Part shown: piece by piece, positions 16,360 through 25,394 of the stretch | Layout: every line of letters begins with the position of its first letter | Numbering within the stretch: position 1 is the first letter of the stretch | IMG/VR virus record: IMGVR_UViG_3300036770_005131 | Coordinates: 1 to 64,000 of that record | DNA from: a virus | Direction: 5' to 3' (one strand) | DNA length: 64,000 nt | Notes under the pieces: model-generated | Told to the model about the DNA's origin: nothing | The model's database searches: none | Seen by the model: the letters and a program-made list of their open reading frames with translations, nothing else | Program-made: the position numbers and the translations under genes

Positions 16360-17517
16360 ATGAAAAACTTTTCCCAATTCATTCAAGAAGCAAAAACATC
16401 TCTTGCTCAGTTTAATGCAAAGAGATTGGGACTTGTTGGTAACGAGCATGGAGATTGGTACGATAAGAAGACTGGAGAATTTGTTGCTAAAACTAAAGGA
16501 ACTAAACTAAAGTTTTATAATCAAAATCAGATTATTGGAAAAACTGATCCAAGACAAAATAGATCTAAACTTTCTCCCCTTGTTCCTCCATCACATCAAG
16601 TTACTGAAGAAATTTCTGTAGTTTTTGGAAGGTTTAATCCTCCAACACTAGGTCATCAAAAATTGTTTGATACTCTTTCTGAAGTTGCTGAAAACAATCA
16701 ATATAGAATCTACCCTTCAAGATCTAATGACTCTAAAAAGAATCCATTAGATCCTACAACTAAAATTTCTGTGATGCGTGAAATGTATCCAGAACACAGT
16801 GATAAAATTGTAGATGATGATAATATTCGTAATATTTTAGATGTTCTTAAAAATCTTTGTGAGGAAGGATTTACTAAAGTAAATATTGTTGTTGGATCTG
16901 ATCGTCAAACTGAATTTGAAAAACTGACAAATCAGTATAATAATGATCTATACTTCTTTGAAGAAATCAATATAGTTTCTGCTGGAGACCGAGATCCTGA
17001 CTCTGATAGTGTTGAAGGAGTATCTGCATCTAAACTAAGAAAATTTGTAGTAGAAGGTAATTATCAAGATTTTCGTAAAGGAATTCCAGATACATTTAAC
17101 TCTACAAAGTCTCAAAGACTCTATAACATTCTTCGCCAATCTATGAATATTGATGAAGGATGTGAGATTTGGGAAATTGCTCCTAAGTGTGATATAAAAA
17201 ATCTTAGAGAAAATTATCTTGCGGAGAAAATTTACAAACTTGGAGAATGGGTTGAGAATTTAAATACTGGACTAATTGGTAAGATTATTCGTAGAGGAAC
17301 TAATTACCTTATTTGTGTAACTGAAGATAATGTGATGTTTAAACCTTGGATTCGGGATGTTGTTGAATGGACAAATAAATCTGGTGTTCCTGCAAATCAA
17401 AGAGAAGTTGGAACCGATGCTTTGAGAAAATATGTTATGTCTATTACAGACACTAAAAAGATTGATAATTTTAATGTAAGGAAATTCATAAATAAGTATA
17501 AAGTAAATCGTAAATAG
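16360..17517 (+). CDS. Nucleotidyltransferase with capsid-targeting-like N-terminus
   Basis: 385 aa. It begins MKNFSQFIQEAKTSL, close to the T4 internal-protein signal, with a protease-type site after IQE. Residues about 85-250 form a nucleotidylyltransferase domain: VVFGRFNPPTLGHQKLF ((T/H)xGH) and GVSASKLRKFV (the ISSTxxR equivalent), as in NMN or phosphopantetheine adenylyltransferases. The remaining C-terminal part is unassigned. The combination suggests an enzyme carried in the capsid and injected with the DNA; this is inference. Confidence 0.7.
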   Translation: MKNFSQFIQEAKTSLAQFNAKRLGLVGNEHGDWYDKKTGEFVAKTKGTKLKFYNQNQIIGKTDPRQNRSKLSPLVPPSHQVTEEISVVFGRFNPPTLGHQKLFDTLSEVAENNQYRIYPSRSNDSKKNPLDPTTKISVMREMYPEHSDKIVDDDNIRNILDVLKNLCEEGFTKVNIVVGSDRQTEFEKLTNQYNNDLYFFEEINIVSAGDRDPDSDSVEGVSASKLRKFVVEGNYQDFRKGIPDTFNSTKSQRLYNILRQSMNIDEGCEIWEIAPKCDIKNLRENYLAEKIYKLGEWVENLNTGLIGKIIRRGTNYLICVTEDNVMFKPWIRDVVEWTNKSGVPANQREVGTDALRKYVMSITDTKKIDNFNVRKFINKYKVNRK

Positions 17518-17521
17518 AAAA

Positions 17522-19834
17522 ATGTCATCTTATATTACAAATGATCTCCATCAGGTGTATGTTGAAGAGGTTTTCAAACCAAAACTAGGAAAGCCTGGTG
17601 CATCAACACCAGCAAAACCAACTTCTCCTTCAGATCTTGATGGTGATGGTGAGACTGATTCATTTGAAAAGAAAGTTCGTCAATTCATTTATGATGTTCG
17701 CCATTTGATGAGAAAAAATAATATTCCCGTAGAAAGAGCATTTCAAATTAGATCTTCAAAAACTAATTATGGTGCAGAAGTAATTAAAACTGCAAAAGAA
17801 AAACTTGGCATTAAAGGAGGTGGAACAACTCCAGTTTCTGAAGAAAAAGGTCATGAAGAAAAGTTATACTCTATTGTAATAAGATATAAGAACGGAACAT
17901 CTTACAGAAAGAGAACTTCAAGATCAGAAATTTCAAGATTGAGATCTAATCCAAATGTTTCTTCTGTAGAGATGACAAAGTATGGTGTAGATGGCATTGC
18001 CAAAAAGGATTATGATGGTGATGGTAAAATTGAAAGTGGTTCAAAAGAACATGCTGGAGCAGTTCATAATGCAATTCAAAGAAAAATGGGTGGAACTCCA
18101 GATGGTCAAGATACTAGAGGAAAATCTTCCAAAAAGAAACTTAAGGGTTATGGTGTAAGTGAAGGTTTTTCAAACTGGAGACAAGATCTTAAAGAAGTAG
18201 TTGGTGTAGATGATGAGATTGCTTCTAGAAATGAAAAGCAAATAAAGGAAAAAAAGGTAGATAATTACAAAGATAAAACTATAGTAATTAATCCTCAAGT
18301 TACAGAAGAAGTAGAAATTTTTGGTGGTCGTATTGTTGAATCTTTTGAACTCTCTGAAGAATATATTGAGGAAGTAGTTAATATTGCCACCAACTTTTTC
18401 TTTAATTGTGGATTAAATGAAAACGGTGTAGATATTGTAATTGAAGAACTTGGTGAAGATAAGTTTGCAGAATTTGTATTTGATTTATCTGAAGAATATT
18501 TCTTAAGTGAAGCAAGAACTTTACTTGGCAAAAAGAAAGTTGCTAAGAAATTGCCAACAGGAACCAAACCCTCTCAGACAACTAAAGCAAGAGTTGAGAA
18601 GGGAGGACAAACAATCAAGTCCCAATCTGTTAAGGGTACTATTGGTAAAAAGATAACTGCAAGTAAAGCAAAAGATGCTGTAGAAAAAGCAAAAGAAACT
18701 CAAGCACCTTCTTCAGAAAAAACTTCTGAAGGTAAGAAAAAAGGAATCGCCGGAAAACTTGGTGCTGCTCTAGGGGCTGTTGTTAAAAAAGGAAGAGAAG
18801 ATATTAAGAGAGTTCAAGATGCTGCCCAAACTGCAAAAACTGTTGCTTCTCGTAGAGGAGCAGAAGCAAAGGCAGTTTATGATGCTGTAAGAGAAAGAGG
18901 TAAGAAAGCAGAACAATCTGCTGCTGCCACTAGAGCAAGAAGAAAAGCAACTGTTGCTGCAGGTAGAGCGGCACAGGCAGCAGGTAGAACGGCAATTAAA
19001 GCGGCAGGTGCTGCAGGTGCCGCTGCTGGTTCTGGTGTCGCTGCTCGTAGAAGGGGTGCTTCTCCTGCAGGCGTTGCTGGTGCTGCTTTAGGTGCTGGTC
19101 TTCGTAAATTAACTAAAGAAGAATTGGAACTTCAAGAAAAGTCAGAAAGTGAGCAACAGCAAAAACTTTTTGGTCTTGCTCTTTCAGTAAAAAGAGGAGA
19201 AACCCCAAGATCTGAAGCAAGTGCAGAAGTTCTTAAAATTGTTGATGATATGAGTGAAAAAAAAATTCGTGATTTTGCAGCAACTCCACATAAAGGGATT
19301 CCAAAAAAAAAAGTAAATGAGGCAATTGCCAATCCAGAAGGAGCAACTGATACAAAGTCTCCATTAATTACAAGAATCCAAAAGGAAATTGCAAATAAAC
19401 AAATAAAAAATGCTCAAGACAGCCTGGGTGAAGATTTGCAACCAACTACTCCTCAACAATTTTCTGCTGAGCGTCAAGTTCAAGTAGCATTAAGAAAAAG
19501 GCAAGATGCGGATAAAACTGCTTTAAAAATAAAGCAGAGACAGAAAAACCTGCAAAAGGATCAACAAGAACCTCAAAATTCTCAATTACAAAATGCGTCA
19601 TATGAACCAGAAGGTGAACAAATTGATGAAACAACTCCTCTTTTTTACAGATTACAACAAAGAGGAAAAGGTCTTTCTACTCCAACTGGAAGAGCACAAA
19701 CTAGAATTGATGCTGATCTAGAAAGGCAAAAAAATGCAAACATAAAGAAACAAAGAGCTAAACAACGACAAGAAAGAGAACCTGAGTATTCTCATAGTGA
19801 GAATCCAGCATCTTGGCCAAGACCTCAAGCATAA
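17522..19834 (+). CDS. Large basic Ala/Lys-rich putative head-interior structural protein
   Basis: 770 aa. It has two EF-hand-like acidic loops (DLDGDGETDSFE near residue 40, DYDGDGKIESG near 160). An acidic helical segment at about 270-330 ends FLSEARTLL, a good prohead-protease site (LSE before A). From about 340 to 530 it is Lys/Ala/Arg-rich, histone-tail-like, and the last 200 residues are Gln/Lys-rich. Its composition and neighbours (CTS-bearing proteins) suggest a processed core or DNA-condensing virion protein. It has the same layout as the gene at 26635. Confidence 0.55.
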   Translation: MSSYITNDLHQVYVEEVFKPKLGKPGASTPAKPTSPSDLDGDGETDSFEKKVRQFIYDVRHLMRKNNIPVERAFQIRSSKTNYGAEVIKTAKEKLGIKGGGTTPVSEEKGHEEKLYSIVIRYKNGTSYRKRTSRSEISRLRSNPNVSSVEMTKYGVDGIAKKDYDGDGKIESGSKEHAGAVHNAIQRKMGGTPDGQDTRGKSSKKKLKGYGVSEGFSNWRQDLKEVVGVDDEIASRNEKQIKEKKVDNYKDKTIVINPQVTEEVEIFGGRIVESFELSEEYIEEVVNIATNFFFNCGLNENGVDIVIEELGEDKFAEFVFDLSEEYFLSEARTLLGKKKVAKKLPTGTKPSQTTKARVEKGGQTIKSQSVKGTIGKKITASKAKDAVEKAKETQAPSSEKTSEGKKKGIAGKLGAALGAVVKKGREDIKRVQDAAQTAKTVASRRGAEAKAVYDAVRERGKKAEQSAAATRARRKATVAAGRAAQAAGRTAIKAAGAAGAAAGSGVAARRRGASPAGVAGAALGAGLRKLTKEELELQEKSESEQQQKLFGLALSVKRGETPRSEASAEVLKIVDDMSEKKIRDFAATPHKGIPKKKVNEAIANPEGATDTKSPLITRIQKEIANKQIKNAQDSLGEDLQPTTPQQFSAERQVQVALRKRQDADKTALKIKQRQKNLQKDQQEPQNSQLQNASYEPEGEQIDETTPLFYRLQQRGKGLSTPTGRAQTRIDADLERQKNANIKKQRAKQRQEREPEYSHSENPASWPRPQA

Positions 19835-19884
19835 CAAAGAAATTTTCTAAATAATTATACACTACCTTATTAGGAGGTAAACCC

Positions 19885-20070
19885 ATGTCAGTAGCAGCAC
19901 TCTGGGCTTGGATTATTGCTAACGAAGCAGCAGTAGCAACTCTTCTACTTGTTGTTTCTGAACTTCTTGGTGCTATCCCAGCATTTAAATCAAACGGTAT
20001 TGTTTCTTTTGTTCTTTTACAGGCAAGAGAATTTGCAAAGAAAAAGGGTGGACAAGATCCAACTCCATAA
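19885..20070 (+). CDS. Small membrane protein
   Basis: 61 aa with a strong ribosome site AGGAGG. One long hydrophobic stretch (VAALWAWIIANEAAVATLLL and onward) is followed by a basic tail AREFAKKKGG. A holin-like role is possible from size and topology but not shown; it is not next to the endolysin genes. Confidence 0.6.
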   Translation: MSVAALWAWIIANEAAVATLLLVVSELLGAIPAFKSNGIVSFVLLQAREFAKKKGGQDPTP

Positions 20071-20095
20071 TTTAACATAAAAAACAATAATACTA

Positions 20096-20123
20096 ATGGG
20101 GATATTTAAACTCCCCATTTTTT
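20096..20123 (+). terminator. Rho-independent terminator
   Basis: ATGGGGA (20096-20102) pairs with TCCCCAT (20112-20118), then a T run. Confidence 0.85.
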
Positions 20124-20130
20124 ATAAATA
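20123..20130 (+). promoter_or_regulatory. Late promoter motif TATAAATA
   Basis: Exact motif overlapping the T run of the terminator, 33 bases before the Ig-domain structural gene. Confidence 0.7.
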
Positions 20131-20162
20131 CTTGTAAGAAAAATTTAGTAAAGGTAAAAAGA

Positions 20163-20987
20163 ATGGCACTCTGGGGAACTGCAGATAGTCTTTATTCTGT
20201 TGGAACAGTAGCTGTAGATTATGCTGCAAAAACAATCACAGGTACTGGCACATCATTCACTGCTTTTGGAATATCTGCTGGAGATGTAATTACTGTTGGT
20301 GCTGGTGGAACTTTTGGTTCTGCTGTAATTGCTGGCATCACTTCAGATACATTGATTTCAATAGCAACCACTCAGTATTTAAGTGGGCAACCTATTTCTG
20401 GAGTTGCATACACAATTTCAGAAAGACCAGTCTATACACTTGAAGATTCTGGATATCAGTATAATGCAAATCCAAAACATGAAGTATATGGTGTAGATAA
20501 GTATGAAATTTCAACTCTTGGTGCTTCTGCACAATATGGTGGAATTCATGCTGGTTGGGTAGGAATTCATACTTATATTGATATGCATGGAACCTTAAGA
20601 GTTAAGTCAGAAACTCTTGTTGCCATGTCTGAAGTTACAAATGGCGCTGCTTCTTATACTTCTGCTGGTGATGCTGGAGATGATGCAGTTCTTGCTGATG
20701 CAATTATTACAATTACTTCACAACCAGTATCTTCTAGTGTTGGAGTTGGAACCACTGCAACATTTAGTGTAACTGCTTCTGTAACACCTTCTTATGCACC
20801 TCTGTCTTATCAGTGGCAAGAAAGTGATGATGCTGGACTTACATTCGCTAATCTCGTTGGGGCAACTGGTACTAGTGTAGGTATTGCAAATACTGATGCA
20901 TCTAAGGATCAATATGAATATCGCGTTGTAATTACATCTGGTGGTACATCAGTAACTTCTGGAATTGCAACAATGACAGTTTCTTGA
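20163..20987 (+). CDS. Virion structural protein with C-terminal Ig-like domain
   Basis: 274 aa, no signal peptide, rich in Gly/Thr/Ser/Ala. The N-terminal domain MALWGTADSLYSVGTVAV recurs in cyanomyovirus structural proteins. About residues 183-274 form an Ig-like domain (ITITSQPVSSSVGVG, LSYQWQES, YEYRVVITSGG). Such domains decorate capsids or tails and can bind surface glycans. It is preceded by a late promoter, consistent with a virion role. The exact location in the particle is unknown. Confidence 0.65.
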   Translation: MALWGTADSLYSVGTVAVDYAAKTITGTGTSFTAFGISAGDVITVGAGGTFGSAVIAGITSDTLISIATTQYLSGQPISGVAYTISERPVYTLEDSGYQYNANPKHEVYGVDKYEISTLGASAQYGGIHAGWVGIHTYIDMHGTLRVKSETLVAMSEVTNGAASYTSAGDAGDDAVLADAIITITSQPVSSSVGVGTTATFSVTASVTPSYAPLSYQWQESDDAGLTFANLVGATGTSVGIANTDASKDQYEYRVVITSGGTSVTSGIATMTVS

Positions 20988-20993
20988 TAACCT

Positions 20994-21386
20994 ATGATTT
21001 TTAATGAACTGAATGAGGACAACTTCCTCTTGTTTGCTATAAAAAATTATGAGAATCCTCAGGCAGTCACTAAAGATGATTTTCAAAAGGATTTAAATCA
21101 TTTTAAGTACATTAAAAGACTTTTGAAACGATATAAAAAAACAGGTGATCTAAAAATTCACCTGTTAATAAATCATTTTGTTGTTCTTTATAACATATTT
21201 GGAGAAGCGACTACACCTATGTTATTTTTTAAATTGGATAAAGAGATGTGGTCTCAAGTTAAAACATTCATTTTGTTTTTAAATAGACTACCACAATATC
21301 CAAAAACATATGTGCATGACATTCCAGTTGATATAAATTGTTTAGAAAAACTTCAAAAGATCTATAATAAAGATGAACAAGATTGA
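20994..21386 (+). CDS. Conserved T4-like cyanophage protein of unknown function
   Basis: 130 aa, predicted mainly helical, with DLNHFKYIKRLLKRYKKTGDL and LINHFVVLYNIFGEA. I recognise the pattern as a conserved phage protein but know no function. It overlaps the next gene by 14 bases. Confidence 0.65.
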   Translation: MIFNELNEDNFLLFAIKNYENPQAVTKDDFQKDLNHFKYIKRLLKRYKKTGDLKIHLLINHFVVLYNIFGEATTPMLFFKLDKEMWSQVKTFILFLNRLPQYPKTYVHDIPVDINCLEKLQKIYNKDEQD

Positions 21387-21564
21387 TAAAGTTATAGAGT
21401 ATTTTAGAAATCTTCGTGAAGAAGCCCCAACAAATTCTACAGGGCCTGCTATTGCTACATTTGATCCTATTTTAGGAATGAGAAGAAGAAAAAATAATCA
21501 AGTTGATTTGAGAACAATAGATTCTAAACTTAGAAGGTGGGTAAAATCTATAAAGAATAAATAA
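21373..21564 (+). CDS. Hypothetical 63-aa protein
   Basis: Starts MNKIDKVIEYFRNLREEAP and contains FDPILGMRRRK. Small and basic, overlapping the preceding gene. Not recognised beyond being of the same phage-conserved type. Confidence 0.55.
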   Translation: MNKIDKVIEYFRNLREEAPTNSTGPAIATFDPILGMRRRKNNQVDLRTIDSKLRRWVKSIKNK

Positions 21565-21609
21565 TAAAAAATAGATGAATTGTGTGACTTTTCTTCTGTA
21601 AGTTTAAAA

Positions 21610-22041
21610 ATGTCACCATTCCAGGTAAGAAGATCTGACTTGGCGAAGTTAGATGTTTTAGAAACAAAGTTCAACATTTACGAGGAATTATCTAGACAAA
21701 TGCTAGATAAATTAGAGTCTGCTGTAGATAAAATATCAGAAGCAAATAGTACAATTGCTAATATTTTAACTAAGCATGATGAAAGAATAGATCAAACTTT
21801 AAAAAATGATCAAATCTTCATGAAAGAGATTGATGAAATGAAGGAAGAAAATAAGAAAGACCACGAAAGAGTTTATTCTAGAATTGAAAAGTTAGAAATG
21901 AAGATAGAAGAATTTGTAAAGTTTCGTTGGATTCTTGTTGGAGCAGTTATTATTATATCCTTCATATTCTCCCAATCAACTACAGTCGTTGATATCTTGA
22001 CACCAACCGACGAATCTGTTAGAATTGAGAAGACAAAGTAA
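21610..22041 (+). CDS. Coiled-coil protein with C-terminal membrane anchor
   Basis: 143 aa from ATG 21610 (the TTG at 21580 gives ten extra residues). The long central coiled coil (about 15-105) has many Glu/Lys/Ile heptads, then one transmembrane helix WILVGAVIIISFIFS and a short tail. This could be a spanin-like or t-like membrane protein, but that is not supported further. It lies just before primase. Confidence 0.55.
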   Translation: MSPFQVRRSDLAKLDVLETKFNIYEELSRQMLDKLESAVDKISEANSTIANILTKHDERIDQTLKNDQIFMKEIDEMKEENKKDHERVYSRIEKLEMKIEEFVKFRWILVGAVIIISFIFSQSTTVVDILTPTDESVRIEKTK

Positions 22042-22054
22042 TATCTAATTTGTA

Positions 22055-23029
22055 ATGGATTTGATTGACTCCAAGTATATTGGATTGGTATCTTCTCGTC
22101 TTCAAAAATTTAAAAAGGTAAAAGCAAATCTCTACAATTTTCGTTGTCCTATTTGTGGAGATTCTCAAAAAAATAGGAATAAAACCAGAGGTTACTTTTA
22201 CTCAGTAAAAAATAACACTAACTTTAAGTGTCATAATTGCGGTGCTAGTTTATCATTTAATAACTTTTTGAAGAAGGTTGATCCAGCACTTCATCAAGAT
22301 TATTCAATGGAAAAATTCAAGGAAGGTTTTACTGGAAAGAATTTTGTAGTAGAAGAACCTAAAGTTGAATTTGAACCTCCAAAGTTCAATGAGACAATAA
22401 ACCTTCCAAAGGCATCTGAAAATGAAACTGCAAAAAAGTATTTGGAATCTAGAAAATTAGATCCTGACAAATTTTATTTTGCCAATAAATTTAAGGAATG
22501 GACTAATACTAAAATAAAAACTTTTGATGAGAAATCTTTAAGATATGAAGAACCTAGAATTGTAATTCCATTGTATTACGATAAGAGATTGATAGGATTT
22601 CAAGGTAGATCTTTAGGTAGTAGTAAAATTAAATATATTACTATTATGCTTAATGATGACTCCCCAAAAGTATATGGATACGATACAATAGATAAAAATA
22701 ACCCAGTCTATGTTTTGGAGGGGCCTTTTGATTCGTTTTTTGTAGAAAATTCTATTGCTATGTGCGGATCTGACCTTGATCTAAAACCTCTAAATATTTC
22801 TCACCCGGTATATGTTTATGACAACGAACCGAGAAACAAAGAAATACACTCTAGAATGAGTAAAAAAATTGAGCAAGGAAATTCTATTGTGATATGGCCT
22901 TCTTCAATACAAGAAAAGGACATCAACGACATGATTTTGTCTGGACTTAATGTGCAAGATGTGATAAAATCAAATACCTACTCTGGATTAGAAGCAAAAC
23001 TAAAGTTTACTACCTGGAAAAAAATATGA
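22055..23029 (+). CDS. gp61: DNA primase
   Basis: 324 aa (T4 gp61 342). The N-terminal zinc finger has CPICGDSQ and CHNCGAS. The TOPRIM region includes VYVLEGPFDSFFVENS and VYVYDNEPR. It makes RNA primers with gp41. Its stop overlaps nrdA by ATGA. Confidence 0.93.
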   Translation: MDLIDSKYIGLVSSRLQKFKKVKANLYNFRCPICGDSQKNRNKTRGYFYSVKNNTNFKCHNCGASLSFNNFLKKVDPALHQDYSMEKFKEGFTGKNFVVEEPKVEFEPPKFNETINLPKASENETAKKYLESRKLDPDKFYFANKFKEWTNTKIKTFDEKSLRYEEPRIVIPLYYDKRLIGFQGRSLGSSKIKYITIMLNDDSPKVYGYDTIDKNNPVYVLEGPFDSFFVENSIAMCGSDLDLKPLNISHPVYVYDNEPRNKEIHSRMSKKIEQGNSIVIWPSSIQEKDINDMILSGLNVQDVIKSNTYSGLEAKLKFTTWKKI

Positions 23030-25326
23030 GCAACGGAACAAAAGTAGTTAAGAGAAATGGTTCAATTGAGTCTCTTGACTTAAATAAGATGCATGTGATG
23101 GTTGAAGAGGCATGTAAGGGTCTTGCAGGGGTCTCTGCGAGTCAAGTTGAAATGACCTCTGGTATTCAATTTTATGATGGGATTTCTACAAAAGAAATTC
23201 AAGAAATTCTGATTCGCAGTGCAAGTGACCTAATTGATTTGGATCATCCAAACTATCAATATGTTGCTGCTCGTCTTCTTCTTTTTTCTGTTCGTAAGCA
23301 AATTTACGGAAGAATGAAAGAGATGCCTAGTCTTGAGCAACACATTTATAATTGTGTAAATGCTCAAGTTTATGATAGCGATATTTACAATAAGTATTCT
23401 AAAGAAGAAATTCAAAAGGCTAATTCTTACATTGATCATGATCGTGATTATTTGTTTACTTATGCAGGTCTTCGTCAAGTAGTTGATAAGTATCTTGTTC
23501 AAGATAGAAGCACTGGTGGTGTATATGAGACTCCTCAGTTCATGTATATGTTGATTGCTCTTACAATTTTTGCAGAATATCCTAAGCAAACAAGAATGCA
23601 TTATGTCAAGAGGTATTATGATGCAATCTCAAAGCACAAAATTAACATTCCAACGCCAATTATGGCAGGGGTCAGAACACCCCTTCGCCAGTTTGCTAGT
23701 TGTGTTCTCGTTGATGTTGATGATACCCTTGATAGTATTTTTAGTAGTGATATGGCTATTGGTCGCTATGTTGCTCAACGTGCTGGCATCGGCATTAATG
23801 CGGGTAGAATCCGTGGAATCAATTCTAAGATCAGAGGCGGAGAAGTTCAGCACACGGGCGTTGTTCCTTTCCTTAAAAAGTTTGAATCAACTGTACGTTG
23901 CTGTACACAAAATGGAATCCGTGGCGGATCAGCTACTGTCCATTTTCCTATTTGGCACCAAGAAATAGAGGACATTATCGTTCTAAAGAATAATAAAGGT
24001 ACTGAAGATAATCGTGTCCGTAAACTTGATTATTCTATTCAAATTAGTAAGATTTTTTATGAAAGATTTATTCAAGACGATAACATCACGCTTTTCTCCC
24101 CACATGATGTACCTGGACTTTATGATTCTTTCGGAACAGACAAGTTTGATGATTTATACATTTCATATGAAAAAGATCCGACCATTTCAAAGAAAACTGT
24201 TAAGGCTCAAGAACTTATTCTTGATCTCCTCAAAGAACGTGCTGAAACGGGTCGTATCTACATCATGAATATTGATCATTGCAATTCACATTCATCATTC
24301 AAAGATAAAATTGAAATGAGTAATCTTTGTCAAGAAATTACTCTTCCAACTTATCCAGTTCAACATATTGATGATAAAGATGGAGAAATTGCACTTTGTA
24401 TTCTTTCTGCAATCAATGTTGGAAAAGTTAAATCTGATGAAGAACTAGAAGAACTCTGTGATCTTTCTGTTCGTGGTCTTGAAGAACTCATTGACTATCA
24501 GAAGTATCCTGTGAAGGCAGCAGAGATCGCTACAAAGGCACGTAGATCCCTTGGAGTTGGGTTTATTGGACTTGCTCACTATCTTGCTAAACTTGGATTT
24601 AAGTATGATTCCCAAGAGGCATGGGATGCTGTTCATGGACTTTCTGAGGCATTTCAATATTACCTTCTAAAGTCATCTAATCAGATTGCTAAAGAGAAAG
24701 GACATTGTGAATACTTTGGGCGCACTAAGTATGCTGATGGTATTTTGCCAATTGATACATATAAAAGAGACGTAGATGAAATTTCTTCCATTCCATTAGA
24801 GCATGATTGGGAATCACTTAGAGCATCCATCTTGGAACACGGACTCAGGCACTCAACATTGTCCGCACAGATGCCATCGGAGAGCAGTTCCGTTGTGTCA
24901 AATGCAACAAACGGAATTGAACCACCTAGAGGATACCTGTCCATTAAAAAGTCAAAGAAAGGGCCTCTTAAGCAGATTGTCCCTCAGTACCAAACCCTTA
25001 AGAACAATTATACGCTTCTTTGGGATATGCCTAGTAATACTGGTTATATCAATGTTGTTGCTGTTATGCAAAAGTTCTTTGATCAAGCAATCTCCGGTAA
25101 CTGGTCATATAATCCGGAAAATTATGCCGATAATGAAGTACCTGTGTCGGTGATGGCGCAAGATTTTCTAACAACTTACAAATATGGTTGGAAGACGAGT
25201 TACTATCAAAACACTTATGATATTAAGACTGATGAGGTAGTTGAAGAATCAAAACAAGACCTTCAATCACTTTTAAGCGAGATTATGACTTCTGATGAAG
25301 AAAGTTGTGAAAGTTGCACTATCTAG
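23026..25326 (+). CDS. nrdA: Ribonucleotide reductase class Ia, alpha subunit
   Basis: 766 aa. It has a partial ATP-cone at the N-terminus (TKVVKRNGSIESLDLNKM). The active-site Cys residues are visible as FASCVLVD, MSNLCQEI (thiyl radical) and ALCILSAINVG, and the C-terminal redox pair as SCESCTI. It converts NDPs to dNDPs with NrdB. It is uninterrupted by introns or inteins. Confidence 0.96.
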   Translation: MSNGTKVVKRNGSIESLDLNKMHVMVEEACKGLAGVSASQVEMTSGIQFYDGISTKEIQEILIRSASDLIDLDHPNYQYVAARLLLFSVRKQIYGRMKEMPSLEQHIYNCVNAQVYDSDIYNKYSKEEIQKANSYIDHDRDYLFTYAGLRQVVDKYLVQDRSTGGVYETPQFMYMLIALTIFAEYPKQTRMHYVKRYYDAISKHKINIPTPIMAGVRTPLRQFASCVLVDVDDTLDSIFSSDMAIGRYVAQRAGIGINAGRIRGINSKIRGGEVQHTGVVPFLKKFESTVRCCTQNGIRGGSATVHFPIWHQEIEDIIVLKNNKGTEDNRVRKLDYSIQISKIFYERFIQDDNITLFSPHDVPGLYDSFGTDKFDDLYISYEKDPTISKKTVKAQELILDLLKERAETGRIYIMNIDHCNSHSSFKDKIEMSNLCQEITLPTYPVQHIDDKDGEIALCILSAINVGKVKSDEELEELCDLSVRGLEELIDYQKYPVKAAEIATKARRSLGVGFIGLAHYLAKLGFKYDSQEAWDAVHGLSEAFQYYLLKSSNQIAKEKGHCEYFGRTKYADGILPIDTYKRDVDEISSIPLEHDWESLRASILEHGLRHSTLSAQMPSESSSVVSNATNGIEPPRGYLSIKKSKKGPLKQIVPQYQTLKNNYTLLWDMPSNTGYINVVAVMQKFFDQAISGNWSYNPENYADNEVPVSVMAQDFLTTYKYGWKTSYYQNTYDIKTDEVVEESKQDLQSLLSEIMTSDEESCESCTI

Positions 25327-25394
25327 ATTTGATGACAATTCAAAATCTTAAATATTTTATGTGAAGTTGAGTTAAAGTTTAACAAAGAGGAAGT

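Noticed and set aside
23230-23601. Reverse ORF in nrdA
   Set aside because: Shadow of NrdA coding sequence with biased Ile/Asn/Thr composition.
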